Shown: piece by piece, positions 1 to 10,884 of the stretch
Position numbering within the stretch: the stretch's first letter is position 1
Layout of the letters: each line of letters starts with the position of its first letter
Origin: Tubulanus polymorphus
Lineage: Eukaryota > Nemertea > Palaeonemertea > Tubulaniformes > Tubulanidae
DNA length: 64,000 nt
Assembly (NCBI RefSeq): GCF_964204645.1
Contig: NC_134027.1
Coordinates: 19,704,485-19,768,484 of the forward strand
Reading direction: 5' to 3'
Position numbers and translations under genes: made by a program
The notes under the pieces: model-generated
What the model was told of the DNA's origin: nothing
Database searches by the model: none
The model's input: the letters and a program-made list of their open reading frames with translations, nothing else

Positions 1-1362
1 TCTGACCTAAAAATCACTTAAGATGGTTCCAATGATTGTCAAAATCAAAATCAAGAAAACAGTCTGTATTAATTTGAGGTCAATATTTACTACCATTTAT
101 CAGTTTGAACTGTTTTGTTCCTTTTATCATCACCTCACAGCAGCAATGTAATACATCTGTAGGCCTATATATGCGCGTGAGTCTATACGTATATTGTACC
201 ACCACTAAGCAATGAAAGTTTACAGCATTCTCGCACATCAGTGGCGTGTATTGTGCTATTGTTTGTAAGACCCTTAATTAAAGCAAACTTATAGACAAAT
301 CAGTGAATTAACTAATGGAAATTAATTGGTTTTCAATTGCTTAACTTAGGGAAATTAATTGGTTTTCCAATACATGTTATATGAAACCTGAAATACGCTG
401 AAGACATATACATGTCCAAGACCATACTATCTCTACTGCCATGGATATAGTCCCATAATGCTATATCATATATAACTGATAATCTGATAAAAAATGGACT
501 GTAACGCGTCATTTGCCTGTATCCATGATCCTAGCTATGACTATCATAGCCTGTTGTATTTAGGTTCCCAAAATCGTGATGAATTATGAAAAGTTTTGAA
601 GGGCTTACCTTTCAGTGCGCTATTACTATAACATGTACACTAACTACATTGTCAGACACGCATTTTATTATTGAAACAGTTCATTACATTGAAATAAACT
701 AAAATAAGAACACTCATGCATCCACTCACTACTATGTAGTCAATTCTAAACAGTGTTTTCGACCATATGGACCTTATGGTCCTCTTATTTTGATGACTTG
801 GTATATGGCTTGCTTTACCACATGTTGAATTTAGCCATATTATTGCTGTGCAGTTCATATGATACTTGCCACTTGCCTTGTCCTTGACTAGTTGGTTTCT
901 GTATTCGTTCACCAGATGCATTGAAAACGTAATAATAACATGATATTTCCATATATTGGTACCTATATACAATGGTGCATATTTTGTACCCACAATCTAT
1001 TGCAAAATTGTAACTCATAGCATGTTTTATTAATGCTGTGAGTTTCAAGGATTACTGAATTTGTTCAGCAGCTGGTTTTGTATAGTGCAATTTGAAGTTG
1101 TCAAGCATTTCATTAAGTGGGCATGGTGTCGTTAGACCCGAGTTTCCTATATTTTGAATCGCAATGAATTGCCAAGGCAGTGAATTATGTATTTAAATTA
1201 AATTTTGCATTGACCTTGATAATGATATAACTGCAATGATGATTCCAGGAATTTTTAGTGGATAATTCCTTTGAATATATATATCTCTGTATATTTCAAT
1301 AGATCTGCTAACTGGATTCAATACACTTATAAGGTATTTTGAATATCTTTCTTGTATTTCAG
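1..1362. other. intronic or intergenic DNA upstream of the first visible PIGT exon
   Basis: No coding signal was recognised here. It is probably PIGT intron, because the exon at 1363 starts inside the protein. It contains one copy of a dispersed repeat at about 940-1148. Confidence 0.5.
940..1148 (+). repeat. single dispersed copy related to the 154-bp array
   Basis: This stretch shares ordered blocks with the array at 5.8-6.47 kb: TATTGGTACCTA, GCATATTTTGTACC, CACAATC then TTGCAAAATTGTA, and GAGTTTCAAGG. It also has a similar 3' flank (GGGCATGGTGTC then a GACCC block). The array therefore belongs to a mobile or dispersed family with a conserved tail rather than being a purely local expansion. 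Confidence 0.6.
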
Positions 1363-1609
1363 CGAGAATTCATTATGAACCAGGGCAAACTCGAAAAAAG
1401 CCATATCTACTAGAAGTTGTATTTACTTTACCCCCTCGATCTGTCACAAAATTCAGTATCGAATTCGAAAGGGCTTTATTGAAATGGACTGAATACCCAC
1501 CGGATGCTAATCATGGATTTTACATCAATTCGGCTGTGATAAGTTGTATATTACCAGATGGAAGATTCTACGAGGCAGCGTCGATCCATAATTCAATCAT
1601 GGCAAACAG
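1363..1609 (+). CDS. PIGT: GPI transamidase subunit PIG-T, penultimate exon in view
   Basis: PIG-T is a subunit of the GPI transamidase complex, which attaches GPI anchors to proteins in the endoplasmic reticulum membrane. The exon follows an acceptor (TTTCAG ending at 1362) and ends at a GT donor at 1610. Read with two carried-in bases, it gives 81 codons without a stop. Residues such as [31 protein letters not shown] and SAVIS match the conserved luminal C-terminal part of PIG-T. The last codon is split (AG plus T from the next exon). The rest of the gene lies upstream, outside the window. The assignment rests on recognised family motifs in two exons that splice in frame. Confidence 0.88.
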
Positions 1610-2643
1610 GTGAATAAATGTATCGAAATAATTTAGAGGGCCTTACTGAATTATTTGGCCTACTGCCCTGATCAAAGTCTAGTGGAACCTCATTTTAGCA
1701 AACTGCTTGGGCAAAAATTAAAAGTTCATAGTATTCATTGGTTTGTTAGATCAATTTGACATTATAAAGTTTACTTTCATGGTAACACTTGTGTAGAACA
1801 TCATTTACACAAAGGAAACACCCCCTGGTGGGATGAAACACTAACAAACAGGTTTTAGACTTTTTAGAAATGAATACTATCGGTATTCACTGAGGGACAA
1901 CTATAAACTATAACATCAATTGAAATAGAATATTAATGTAAATTATGTAAAATAGCAGATCCTCTCTGGTAACTTAGAGTGGTAAAGAATGGTTGTTTGG
2001 AGTCACATGTGTATAGACAAATCCCGCTAAGTCCAGTCCTTTGGCATTTTCAACCTTGACTCCTGTGATATTTATATTCTTTTCTTCCTATTTGTCAAAA
2101 CTGCGCTTTTGTTATGTTGATTGAACATTTTAAGACTTCAGATCGTGTTATAGTTTCCACGGCGAAACAATTGGAAGAATTTCTGCTAATTTTACGTTTT
2201 CTTGATGTTTATATTTCAACCGTGTTGGATGGCAGCTGGCTTTACAACAACAATGGCTTCTATTGGGCATCCTAATTACAAACAGAAAGCAATCAAAATT
2301 AAGAATCTGTGACAGCGTTTAGACCCTTTCTAATGACTTGGATAATTCATTCTATTCACGGCTAAATAACAGGGATGATAATTTTCCGCTGTTCGGCAGT
2401 TTTTTCGCCTTTTCAATCAATTTTTATCATTTCTCAGATCGATGCAAATCCGTTGAAAAAAATGGGGGGGTGAGGATAATGGCATCTTAAGGATAGATTG
2501 GTACGACCGTATGGCTGGTATGACTGGAAAATTCAGCATTGACTAGCGTACCTTACCTGGTGGATATTCCCTTGCCACAAACTAAATCCTATAATGCTAC
2601 AGTCTGAATTCATTTCATTATGATTTTTTATTTCTCATTTCAG

Positions 2644-2917
2644 TTTTGAGGACAATTCAACTTTTTTTGTTCGTCTACATACAGAAAGCTTGCTAGTGTC
2701 ACTACCAACACCAGATTTTAGTATGCCTTACAACGTTATATGTTTAGTTTGTACAGTGGTAGCCATCGCATTTGGCTCGGTTCACAATATGACCACGAGG
2801 AGATTTACTATTGCTGATGAAAATGATAATCTTGGATTTTTTGCGAAACTAAAGAAGAAATTGATGGGAAAACCAAATGAGCAAGAGATGACTGAATCAA
2901 AGGAAAAGCAATCGTGA
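2644..2917 (+). CDS. PIGT: GPI transamidase subunit PIG-T, last exon
   Basis: This exon begins after an AG acceptor at 2642-2643 and completes the codon split by the 1,034-bp intron (1610-2643). It encodes the segment ending in [15 protein letters not shown], the juxtamembrane signature of PIG-T. A single hydrophobic segment (about [16 protein letters not shown]) anchors the protein in the ER membrane, followed by a short basic cytosolic tail rich in K and E. The stop is TGA at 2915-2917. Length and layout (luminal region, one transmembrane helix, short tail) fit PIG-T C-termini from other animals. The intact reading frame and clean splice sites suggest a functional gene. Confidence 0.9.
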
Positions 2918-5805
2918 TTTGAAATGTCATTCCATATGTCTCAATTCAATAGGTGGAAAATTACATTCCCACGGAGTCAGGTTTTTTGGAATTAGACCAA
3001 GGAAACCACTAGACTGTAAGAGTAGCATATCGTCATGTTTCACAAATCTAGAATGATCCTTAATTTAGGGAGTGTTTGTATCTGCAGCCTACTTTTCCAA
3101 AGCCACTGACACATGAAATAAAGGTTAAGATCTGGCAAGAAGAAGGACAAAGAAAAGCATTTCATTAATTATAAAATTTTCAGGATACCAATTTTGGAAA
3201 GATTAAGGTTTCTGTAGTTTAAGTAGTTGAAGTTGACACTGCTGAAGTCTGACCTTTTGAGACTGTAAATGTTTCAAGAAGCATAGATTGTTAAAACAGT
3301 TTTGACTAGATCCAACTTGAACAGCAGTTTCTGTGTAATGCCTTGATTCATTGATGCCGGTTATATCAGCTATTGCACTGCTCTTTCATAAGTTTGAAGA
3401 ATCCAGTTGACTAGAATCTCAGATACTGATCACATAACCTTATGGTTCATCTGAAACCTTCATTCTGTTAGAGATTCATGTATCCTGGGCATAGCAGCTA
3501 TTGTAGGGGGTTGTTCTTGGAAAGTGGAAGTGGAGCAACAGTATACTCTCGACTCAAGTTGAATCTCTTGGGACTCAAATCAAGCCGAACCTGAATGGAA
3601 TTATAAACCAATTTTCAATGAAAACTTTGGCTTACTGTTGGCTTAATATGGTTATTATAGCAATAAAGCTATTACCTGGACAATAAGAATGATTAACTAC
3701 TTCGATCATGTTTATCTGATTTCCAATGAAAATCATTATTTGTTCTGGTAACATATGCCAGAACAACTTGGTTTCATCTTAGTCATAGAAATGGGAATTC
3801 ATATAGGTCATAGGGTTTTGGTCATGAAATCCCACTTGTCAATATCTGCTTACCTTACACCTATCGCATCGTAACATTTCTTGACCTGGGTTATTCCATG
3901 GCACGGTTTAATCATTCAGTTCACATTTGTGTTATCTCAGTTTTATCATCATTAACAAATTCTTTAGTAAAGAGCTGTGCTTTTGCTCTTACTCATCAAG
4001 TGTCTCCATTGATCAGTAGGTCAGGTTGCTGCTGGATGAACTCTGCGAACCAATACATCATCTACATCTTCATACTTAAAATTGTAGGCCCTTGTCAGAT
4101 GAGCTTTTTAGTGCCGATGTATATCGTCGGTCGGATTCAGGCATTATTTTATGACAGAAACATTAATAATTTGCTTCCGAGATAGCAGCAGCCTGTAGAA
4201 CCAATTAACAAATTTTTTGTGTAATGATTGTAAATTTCTGTCAATTTTCAAATACATTTTTGTATAATTCAAGTTATGATAAACTTCTCTGTTTTGTCGT
4301 ATTCTTTGATGAGTTCTTCAGGAATGCTGCACAAGATGGAAATGATTTGCAAGCATTTATGGTGGGATTGCATATTGTTCAGTCAGGGTTTTCAGCCATT
4401 CTAATGTTAACATGTGGTCTAGGCTGTAATTAAAACTTCCACGGAGTAGTTCGTGTCTCGTGCAATTCATTCATTCATTGAGATATCACTCGCAGAGAGA
4501 ACCCGCCCTATACAGAGTTTATTGGCTAACGTTTATGGACTATACCATTATGGAAAATAGTGTGGGTTGGACTACTGTCTCGGCGATTACACTATGCTTT
4601 GTAAGGAAGGTAGGTATGGCCTATGTGCTATTGCTACTACATCTATGGCCATGCATTTTATTATTAAAACAAATAGTTGCATTGAAATGAACTTTGTAAA
4701 GTCTTGAAAAATGAATTTCTTTTCTCAATTCCTTAGAGGAATTTTTCAGAATTAGGAGAAAATGTCCCTTAACGGAAGAAACAAAAACAGCAGCACGGAA
4801 ACTCTGTTAGCCGAAGCATATTGGTTTTCCTATCATTAACATCAGATTCTTTCTGCGTAGAAATTTAGGGGGGGCGCATTTTCATTGGGAACTGTCAAAA
4901 CTGGCAACTTAGGCATTCGCGGAAAATTTTACACGATAAAAACTTGTATTCCCAATCTCTTCATGCTTGTTTTTACAGCATCTTAATTTAAACATGTATC
5001 TATAAGAACAAGATAGAATTCACATACATTGATTTTCTTATATGATTGTCATAATCATTCATCTGAAATTGCAGTACATTTAACAGATATGTGAATAGAA
5101 TACAAATAACAAACATAAACATCATACAGAGCCTTTTGATCATATGGTATGGTACTATTTACTTATGCCACACTAGGAAACAATTACAAGTTTTGGTTTA
5201 AGGGGCCCGAACCTCTGTGAAAGTCTCAATCAATTAATCAAATGACACTGTTGTTTAGTTAGTTACAACCGAATAACCGTAACAATTACTAATTGGCCTT
5301 TATTAGTTATGTATTTATCCTTCACTTTGTTTATGTAGTTCACCTATAAAGCTTGCAGTTGAGTAAAAAACAAAGTTCTTTGATGGCGCAACGGAACACC
5401 AATGCCACTTTATTCAATGGTATAACTGGATTCGAATTCAATTTTATTCAATGCCAACAATTCTGAAGTATATATTCTATTGGGGTACCTTAGATCTAAT
5501 ATTGTGCATGCTCTTTTAAAGGTCCATTGGTATGAGCAGTAGATAACCGGTTGGTAAACAGTCAGCCCCTCCCACTACAGCTGAGTCAGTGTGATGCTGT
5601 AGTGATTGTTTTTAGCCTCTTGGGACTTATTCTGAGTCCTGTAGCTTCCGACTGGTTTGCCATTTCATATTGCAATTGCTGATGGGTATCCTTTGGAAAG
5701 GGATGTTTTATACCTGGGACAGGTATTTTTGATCGGCCAATTATGAAGCAATTGGCGGCCATCTTGGTGTCATTAGTACTCATTCGTAGGTGGGAAAGAG
5801 TTTTT
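2918..5805. other. 3' flank of PIGT, no further gene recognised
   Basis: Short open frames occur on the + strand at 3898-4185, 4224-4433 and 4460-4690, but none shows a recognisable domain, splice context or codon pattern. The first part is probably PIGT 3' UTR. The rest reads as ordinary intergenic DNA. Confidence 0.5.
3117..3122 (+). terminator. candidate polyadenylation signal of PIGT
   Basis: An AATAAA hexamer lies 200 bp after the PIGT stop codon on the same strand. It is a plausible 3'-end signal; a second AATAAA near 3660 is an alternative. Confidence 0.45.
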
Positions 5806-6470
5806 CAACATTATATTGATACCTAAGCATATTTTGTTACCACAATGATACCAAAAAGTGTATCTTATAACGTGTTCTATGATTGTGATGAGTTTCAAGG
5901 TCAATGGTTTTTGTATATGGCCACCAGGGGGCATTGAATAATACAATACCTTAGTATTTCAATATTATGTTTGTACCAATGCATAATTTGTTACCACAAT
6001 CAATTGCATAGTTGTAGCTCATGACATCATCTATGATTGTAGTGAGTTTTAAGGACATTATGTATTCTATATGGTCACCAGGGGGCACTGAATAGTACAA
6101 TAACTTAGTATTTCCTTATTATATTGGTACCTAGGCATATCTTGTTAGCATGATCAATAACAAAGTTGTAGTTCATGACATGTTCTATGATTTTGGTGAG
6201 TTTCAAGGTCATTGGGTTTTGAATATGGTCACCAGGGGGCGCTGAATAGTAGAATAACTTAATTCCATATTAAATTGGTAACAAGGCATATTTTGTTATC
6301 GCAATCAATTACAAAATGATAGCTGCTGACATATTCTATGATTGTGGAGAGTTTCAAGGTCATTGGTTTTTGTTAATGGTCACCAGGGGGCGTTGAATAT
6401 TGAAATTGTAAGATTAATGAGCATTTGAAACCACTTGCCAAATGGGCATGGTGTCCCTGGACCCCTAGTT
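5806..6470 (+). repeat. tandem array, ~154-bp unit, four copies, CTCF-like motif in each
   Basis: Four units follow one another, marked by the block caccagggggc. The equivalent 12-mer starts at 5921, 6075, 6229 and 6380, giving spacings of 154, 154 and 151 bp. Each unit also carries TTGTTA..C near its start and TCTATGATT..GGTGAGTTT before the GC-rich block. The array ends in a GGGCATGGTGTCCCTGGACC-type tail also found near 1.1 kb. Core tandem repeats between conserved flanks resemble Helentron-related elements of molluscs, but no Helitron end was confirmed. Confidence 0.8.
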
Positions 6471-6588
6471 ACCACTTGAATTCAAACTAATAAACTGTCA
6501 TGGCTAATTTAAATTGTTCACATTATATCAGACTAGAGGATTAAAGAATAAAATGAAATCAAGTTTTAACAATTTTTAACACTGACTC

Positions 6589-7560
6589 TTATAACCGTAG
6601 TACGATAATAGTTTGAATAGTCAAATGTGCAACTCTTACCGGTTTATGTTTTTTTCTGTTTTTTCTACAGTTTTTACTGTCTCCTGGCAGAGTTCTGATA
6701 ATGGTGTAAGCTTGGTCAACGTTTTCATTCCAGTAGCAAACAGCAAGATTTGCCCTCATGTTACATTGTTCATCGCTGAATGATATGCATTTGTCTTGAA
6801 ACAAGTTCATTACATTGTTGAAGGATTCGACATAAAACAAATCCCTACAGTAGATGAAATATGCTGGAAGTTTGTTCAAATAAGAACTGTGGATAACATT
6901 TCTCAATGGATTTTCTGCCACTGTTGATGTAATAACCACCATTGATAATTCGTAACAGCGCGATTCTGTGCTATAATTTTAATGTTCTTTTTTACAATGA
7001 TTCACTGGATTGTCCAAGGTGTTTTTGAATCCAGGTGACAGTTCCCTGATTGCCTACTCTGCATGTGGGTTCCAATTGCTTTGGCCTTATCTTGGAATTG
7101 TTCATGCCAAGTGTTTCCATGGTTTTTCTTAACAATGGCTGACACTTTCAATCCTTTTCAAGGCCTTTTTTTATTTCGTGCCACATATCGTTTTGGTTCG
7201 TAGCCTCTTGATTTCTCGCGAATTTATTAACTGATGCACTATTGTCATGGCAATGAAATCCTATCTTCAAAGAAACCTTCGTTGTCATTTGTTGATCTTA
7301 TGTAATTATAAATGCGCTCTGTACCTAAACCCTCATGATGCTGAGACATTAGATCATCTGATTTGATGTTCACAGTGTAAAACGTTTTGACTTTTTTTCA
7401 TGAACTGCCACAACGCAGATGTCTTTGGAATCTTTGCGCCACCTGTGCTGTGCGTCAGTCATTATATTGATCGTGTATGGGTCCTCATACATCGCAATAT
7501 CTTCTAAAAGAGCTGTTTTAAAACTCGAATCGTGTTCTTCCTGCATGGCATCTACCTAAT
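6589..7560 (-). pseudogene. decayed cut-and-paste transposase, unassigned family
   Basis: On the minus strand, 6942-6589 is an open frame of 117 codons containing CRDLFYVESFNN, DKCISFSDEQ and NMRANLAVCYWNENVD. This pattern is familiar from uncharacterised transposase-like proteins that are abundant in invertebrate genomes. Upstream on the same strand (about 7560-7150) broken frames read TDAQHRWRKDSKDICVVAVHEK, then a HxHD-like block (HCHDNSASVNK) and NQNDMWHE, in the order expected of such proteins. Several stops and shifts separate the pieces, so the gene is dead. The likely role was a DDE-type transposase; the exact superfamily is uncertain. Confidence 0.5.
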
Positions 7561-8298
7561 TATTTTGAATCTCTAGAAATTTTCCCGATACCACTGCCTT
7601 CTGTAACAAGTTGATAGGCTATGTATATGATCCTTGGAGCAAATAATCCATGTACCAGTCCAGCGTTTACTTAGAAATCACCATTTGTGAGGACAATGAG
7701 TGGAATTTTTTAAGTCTGTTGACAATGAAGATTTACTCGTGCAACATGCCTATTGTTTTGCATATTTTTGAACTGCATCAGGCAGTCACAAAAGCGCCCA
7801 TGTATGCTTGCCATCTCAATCTTCTCAACTGCAGATTCACAAGTAACCATTAATTTTTGATCAATGTCTCACTTGTTTGTGTTTACATAGTTCACTACAT
7901 CAACATTGGCAGTATCTGGAGAATTGTGTGCAAGCCAGTGATCCAACATATTTTCCATTATAGTAGCAAAATTGGCTATTTTATTCGCTTGCTTCAACAT
8001 GATATCCTTCACTTTCTTAATTTTGCTCTAAAATGTACTTTTCCACGGTATCTCCAGGTTTTTCGAGTTTGAAACGTTTCGATCACCTTTTTGCTGAATC
8101 ACCAGTATTTTCCATTTTGAAAAAAAGGTTGTCTTAGCTTTGAGTTAATTCAAAGAGATTGAAAATGCACTAATCTGTTATCCCTAAATGTCAGTTAGAT
8201 TAACTATGGATTTGGCCATGGACTTATTATAAAATGCTATTTAGGGAATTTTGAGTCTTATTCGCTATTATCATCGGCCTGTGATTTCAGTGTGGTTG
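7516..8298 (+). repeat. duplicated block, copy A
   Basis: This segment recurs almost unchanged at 9102-9887 in the same orientation. Both copies share sharp edges: TTTTAAAACTCG at the left and CAGTGTGGTTG at the right. Copy A abuts the dead transposase and probably carries its upstream part. The paired + strand ORFs in both copies (7650-7853 with 9236-9442, and 7857-8072 with 9446-9661) are explained by the duplication. Confidence 0.85.
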
Positions 8299-9101
8299 CA
8301 TATAGTCAGTGTTAAAGTATGCCCCTTCCAAGTGAGATAATTGCTCAAATTTCTAATGTAAATGCATATATTAGCTGGATCCGGTGAAGAAAGTGATTAT
8401 ATAAAACAGAAAATAATGGAAATGGCTCACAGAAGCGTAAGTTTTGTATAATGGTATACCCCAGAACAAAAAGAATCTACACGCCATTTCATAAATTTCA
8501 ACTGTTGGGATATTGATGAAGTACCATCCTCCGAAAATTGCTGTTTGGCATCGGGGAGATATGTTACCAGACTGTGCGCTAAAATGTGTACGATGGTTGT
8601 ATCCAAATTTTGCTGATCATCCATATATGGCACTAGTGGAAGTAAATCATCTTATTATTTATGTTCTTACAATTCTTACAATGATTATCTTATTCTTATT
8701 ATTATTTACAATTTTGAAATTATTTCTGCAATAGTAGTTTACATGAATTGCATTAGATAATTATTAAAATAGTTCCAAGGTATGTCACGACTTTTACTAT
8801 GGGACGCTGTATGGATCATTTCATTGGCTAGTATCCAGTATCCATGCCTAATGGATCATATTAAATCATGCAGAGAACCACATGAGGCCGTGATGGGTTT
8901 GTTTGTCAAGACACTGATAACAACGACTTATGAACCTTTCCTCAGCCATAGTGGGAGGAGCTTGAGTGGTTCCAAATATTAGTAAATCCAACTTCAAAAT
9001 TCAAATTTTTGGCTGGTTGGCTGCATTTGAGGTAGAGACGACATTAAATAACGCCACGCACAACATTCATTTATCTTCCTTGACAAAAAAAGTAGAGAAA
9101 A
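8299..9101 (+). other. spacer between duplicated blocks, with an unassigned ORF at 8513-8734
   Basis: The spacer holds a + strand open frame at 8513-8734 (73 codons). Its second half is strongly hydrophobic (LIIYVLTILTMIILFLLLFT), preceded by a soluble part with WHRGDMLPDCALKCVRWLYP. It could be the C-terminal exon of a membrane protein or a chance frame. An overlapping minus frame at 8427-8633 is an alternative. No family was recognised. Confidence 0.25.
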
Positions 9102-9887
9102 TTTTAAAACTCGAATCATTTTCTTCCTGCATGGCATCTACCTAATTTTTTTGAATCTCTAGAAATTTTCCCGATACCACTGGCTTCTGTAACAAGTTGA
9201 TAGGCTACGTTTATGATCCTTGGAGCCAATAATCCATGTACCAGTCCAGCGTTTACCAAGAAATCACCATTTGTGAGGACAATGAGTGGAATTTTTTAAG
9301 TCTGTTGACAATGAAGATTTACTCGTGCAACATGCCTAGTAGTGTTTTGCATATTTTTGAACTGCATCAGGCAGTCACAAAAGCGCCCATGTATGCTTGC
9401 CATCTCAATCTTTTCAACTGCAGATTCACAAGTAACCATTAAATTTTGATCGATGTCTCACTTGTTTGTGTTCACATAGTTCACTACATCAACATTGGCA
9501 GTATCTGGAGAATTGTGTGCAAGCCAGTGATCCAACATATTTTCCATTACAGTAGCAAAATTGGCTATTTTATTCGCTTGCTTCAACATGATATCCTTCA
9601 CTTTCTTAATTTTGCTCTAAAATGTACTTTTCCACGGTATCTCCAGGTTTTTCGAGTTTGAAACGTTTCGATCACCTTTTTGCTGAATCACCAGTATTTT
9701 CCATTTTGAAAAAAAGGTTGTCTTAGCTTTGAGTTAATTCAAAGAGATTGAAAATGCACTAATCTGTTATCCCTAAATGTCAGTTAGATTAACTTTGGAT
9801 TTGGCCATGGACTTATTATAAAATGCTATTTAGGGAATTTTGAGTCTTATTCGCTATTGTCATCGGCCTGTGATTTCAGTGTGGTTG
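9102..9887 (+). repeat. duplicated block, copy B
   Basis: Near-identical second copy of 7516-8298, offset by 1,586-1,589 bp, with a few substitutions and small indels. Its left flank (GACAAAAAAAGTAGAGAAAA) and right flank (ACCTAGTTTTAAAG) differ from those of copy A, which places the duplication ends at the stated borders. Confidence 0.85.
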
Positions 9888-9925
9888 ACCTAGTTTTAAA
9901 GAAAACGAGGAAAATATGTAACCAA

Positions 9926-10010
9926 GCGCCGTAGCTCAGTCCTAAGAGAATAAGCTGTGTGATAAGGCATCCTCTGACATAAGGGTTTTATGCTGCTAGT
10001 GGGCCTTTCA
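9926..10010 (+). repeat. possible tRNA-derived SINE head
   Basis: The string GCCGTAGCTCAGTCCTAAGAG resembles a pol III A box (TAGCTCAGT). About 45 bases later AGGGTTTTATGC is a poor B box. A degenerate tRNA-derived SINE is possible but not proven. Confidence 0.25.
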
Positions 10011-10880
10011 GTGGGCTTTTGATCCAAATCGTAAGGTATCTTCATATCAAATACTAAGATCTATTCTTCATTTATAACTGATTCAAAACTTTTTGAAATA
10101 CACCTTGAAAGTTTGAATGGCGTGCAGTGCTCTATGAAACCAGTCTAAAACTGTGTGGAGGTTGTTTTGTATTCAGTTACGTAGCTCTACAGTGGTTCTC
10201 AGTCCCTTCATTTCATCATTTCAACGTACATAGAGAATTACTTTTTAAAGAAAAGTTCCTTGTGCGACACATATATTGAGTCCTGTCCCGCAAATTCACA
10301 TTATATGTGTAAATTGCAATAGGTGAAAAATTTAATATTTTACACAGGATGACGTCATTGATGGGCCCCTAGACCTGCATTAAGTAATCAAGAATTTGGT
10401 AACTAGACTTTCAAATTGGCGCTTTTTATATTCTTATATGTACCAATAAATTGACCCTTCTCCAAGGCATATCATACCCTCCATAGTCGTACAAAATCTC
10501 GTGCATTGCAAAAGAAAGCAAAATGCGGTATGCCATGTTCATCCCTAACTTATTTTGGTCTTGCATTCTCCTTTCCGTTCCAGCCATCATTTATCAGTCT
10601 TCCCTAACTGCCGTCATTACGTGATGCATCAATACTGACACAAGACATAGATGAAATCATACTTCATCACCATTCTTTAGGGGATTGTATCGTTATTGAA
10701 AAAATAGATATAATCAACTTTTTCTGTGAATGAGTCACTGGTTAACTTTGTCTCCCCTCTGTACTCTGCAATAAATTCAAGTCTTGACCAGCAAAAACAC
10801 CAAAACCTAAAGATATGAATAAAAACAAATACAACTTAACATATGTTTCATTGTAACCCAGTGAGCAATCGTAGGGTTAG
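10011..10880. other. no gene seen
   Basis: Non-coding stretch between the duplicated block and the first Copia fragment. No domain, repeat or RNA gene was recognised. Confidence 0.5.
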
Positions 10881-10884
10881 CTAA

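Noticed and set aside
3898-4690. Three + strand ORFs of 69-95 codons downstream of PIGT
   Set aside because: No domain, splice context or compositional signal; likely chance frames.
7650-9661. Two pairs of similar + strand ORFs in the duplicated blocks
   Set aside because: Similarity follows from the DNA duplication. They show no domain and are antisense to decayed transposase sequence.
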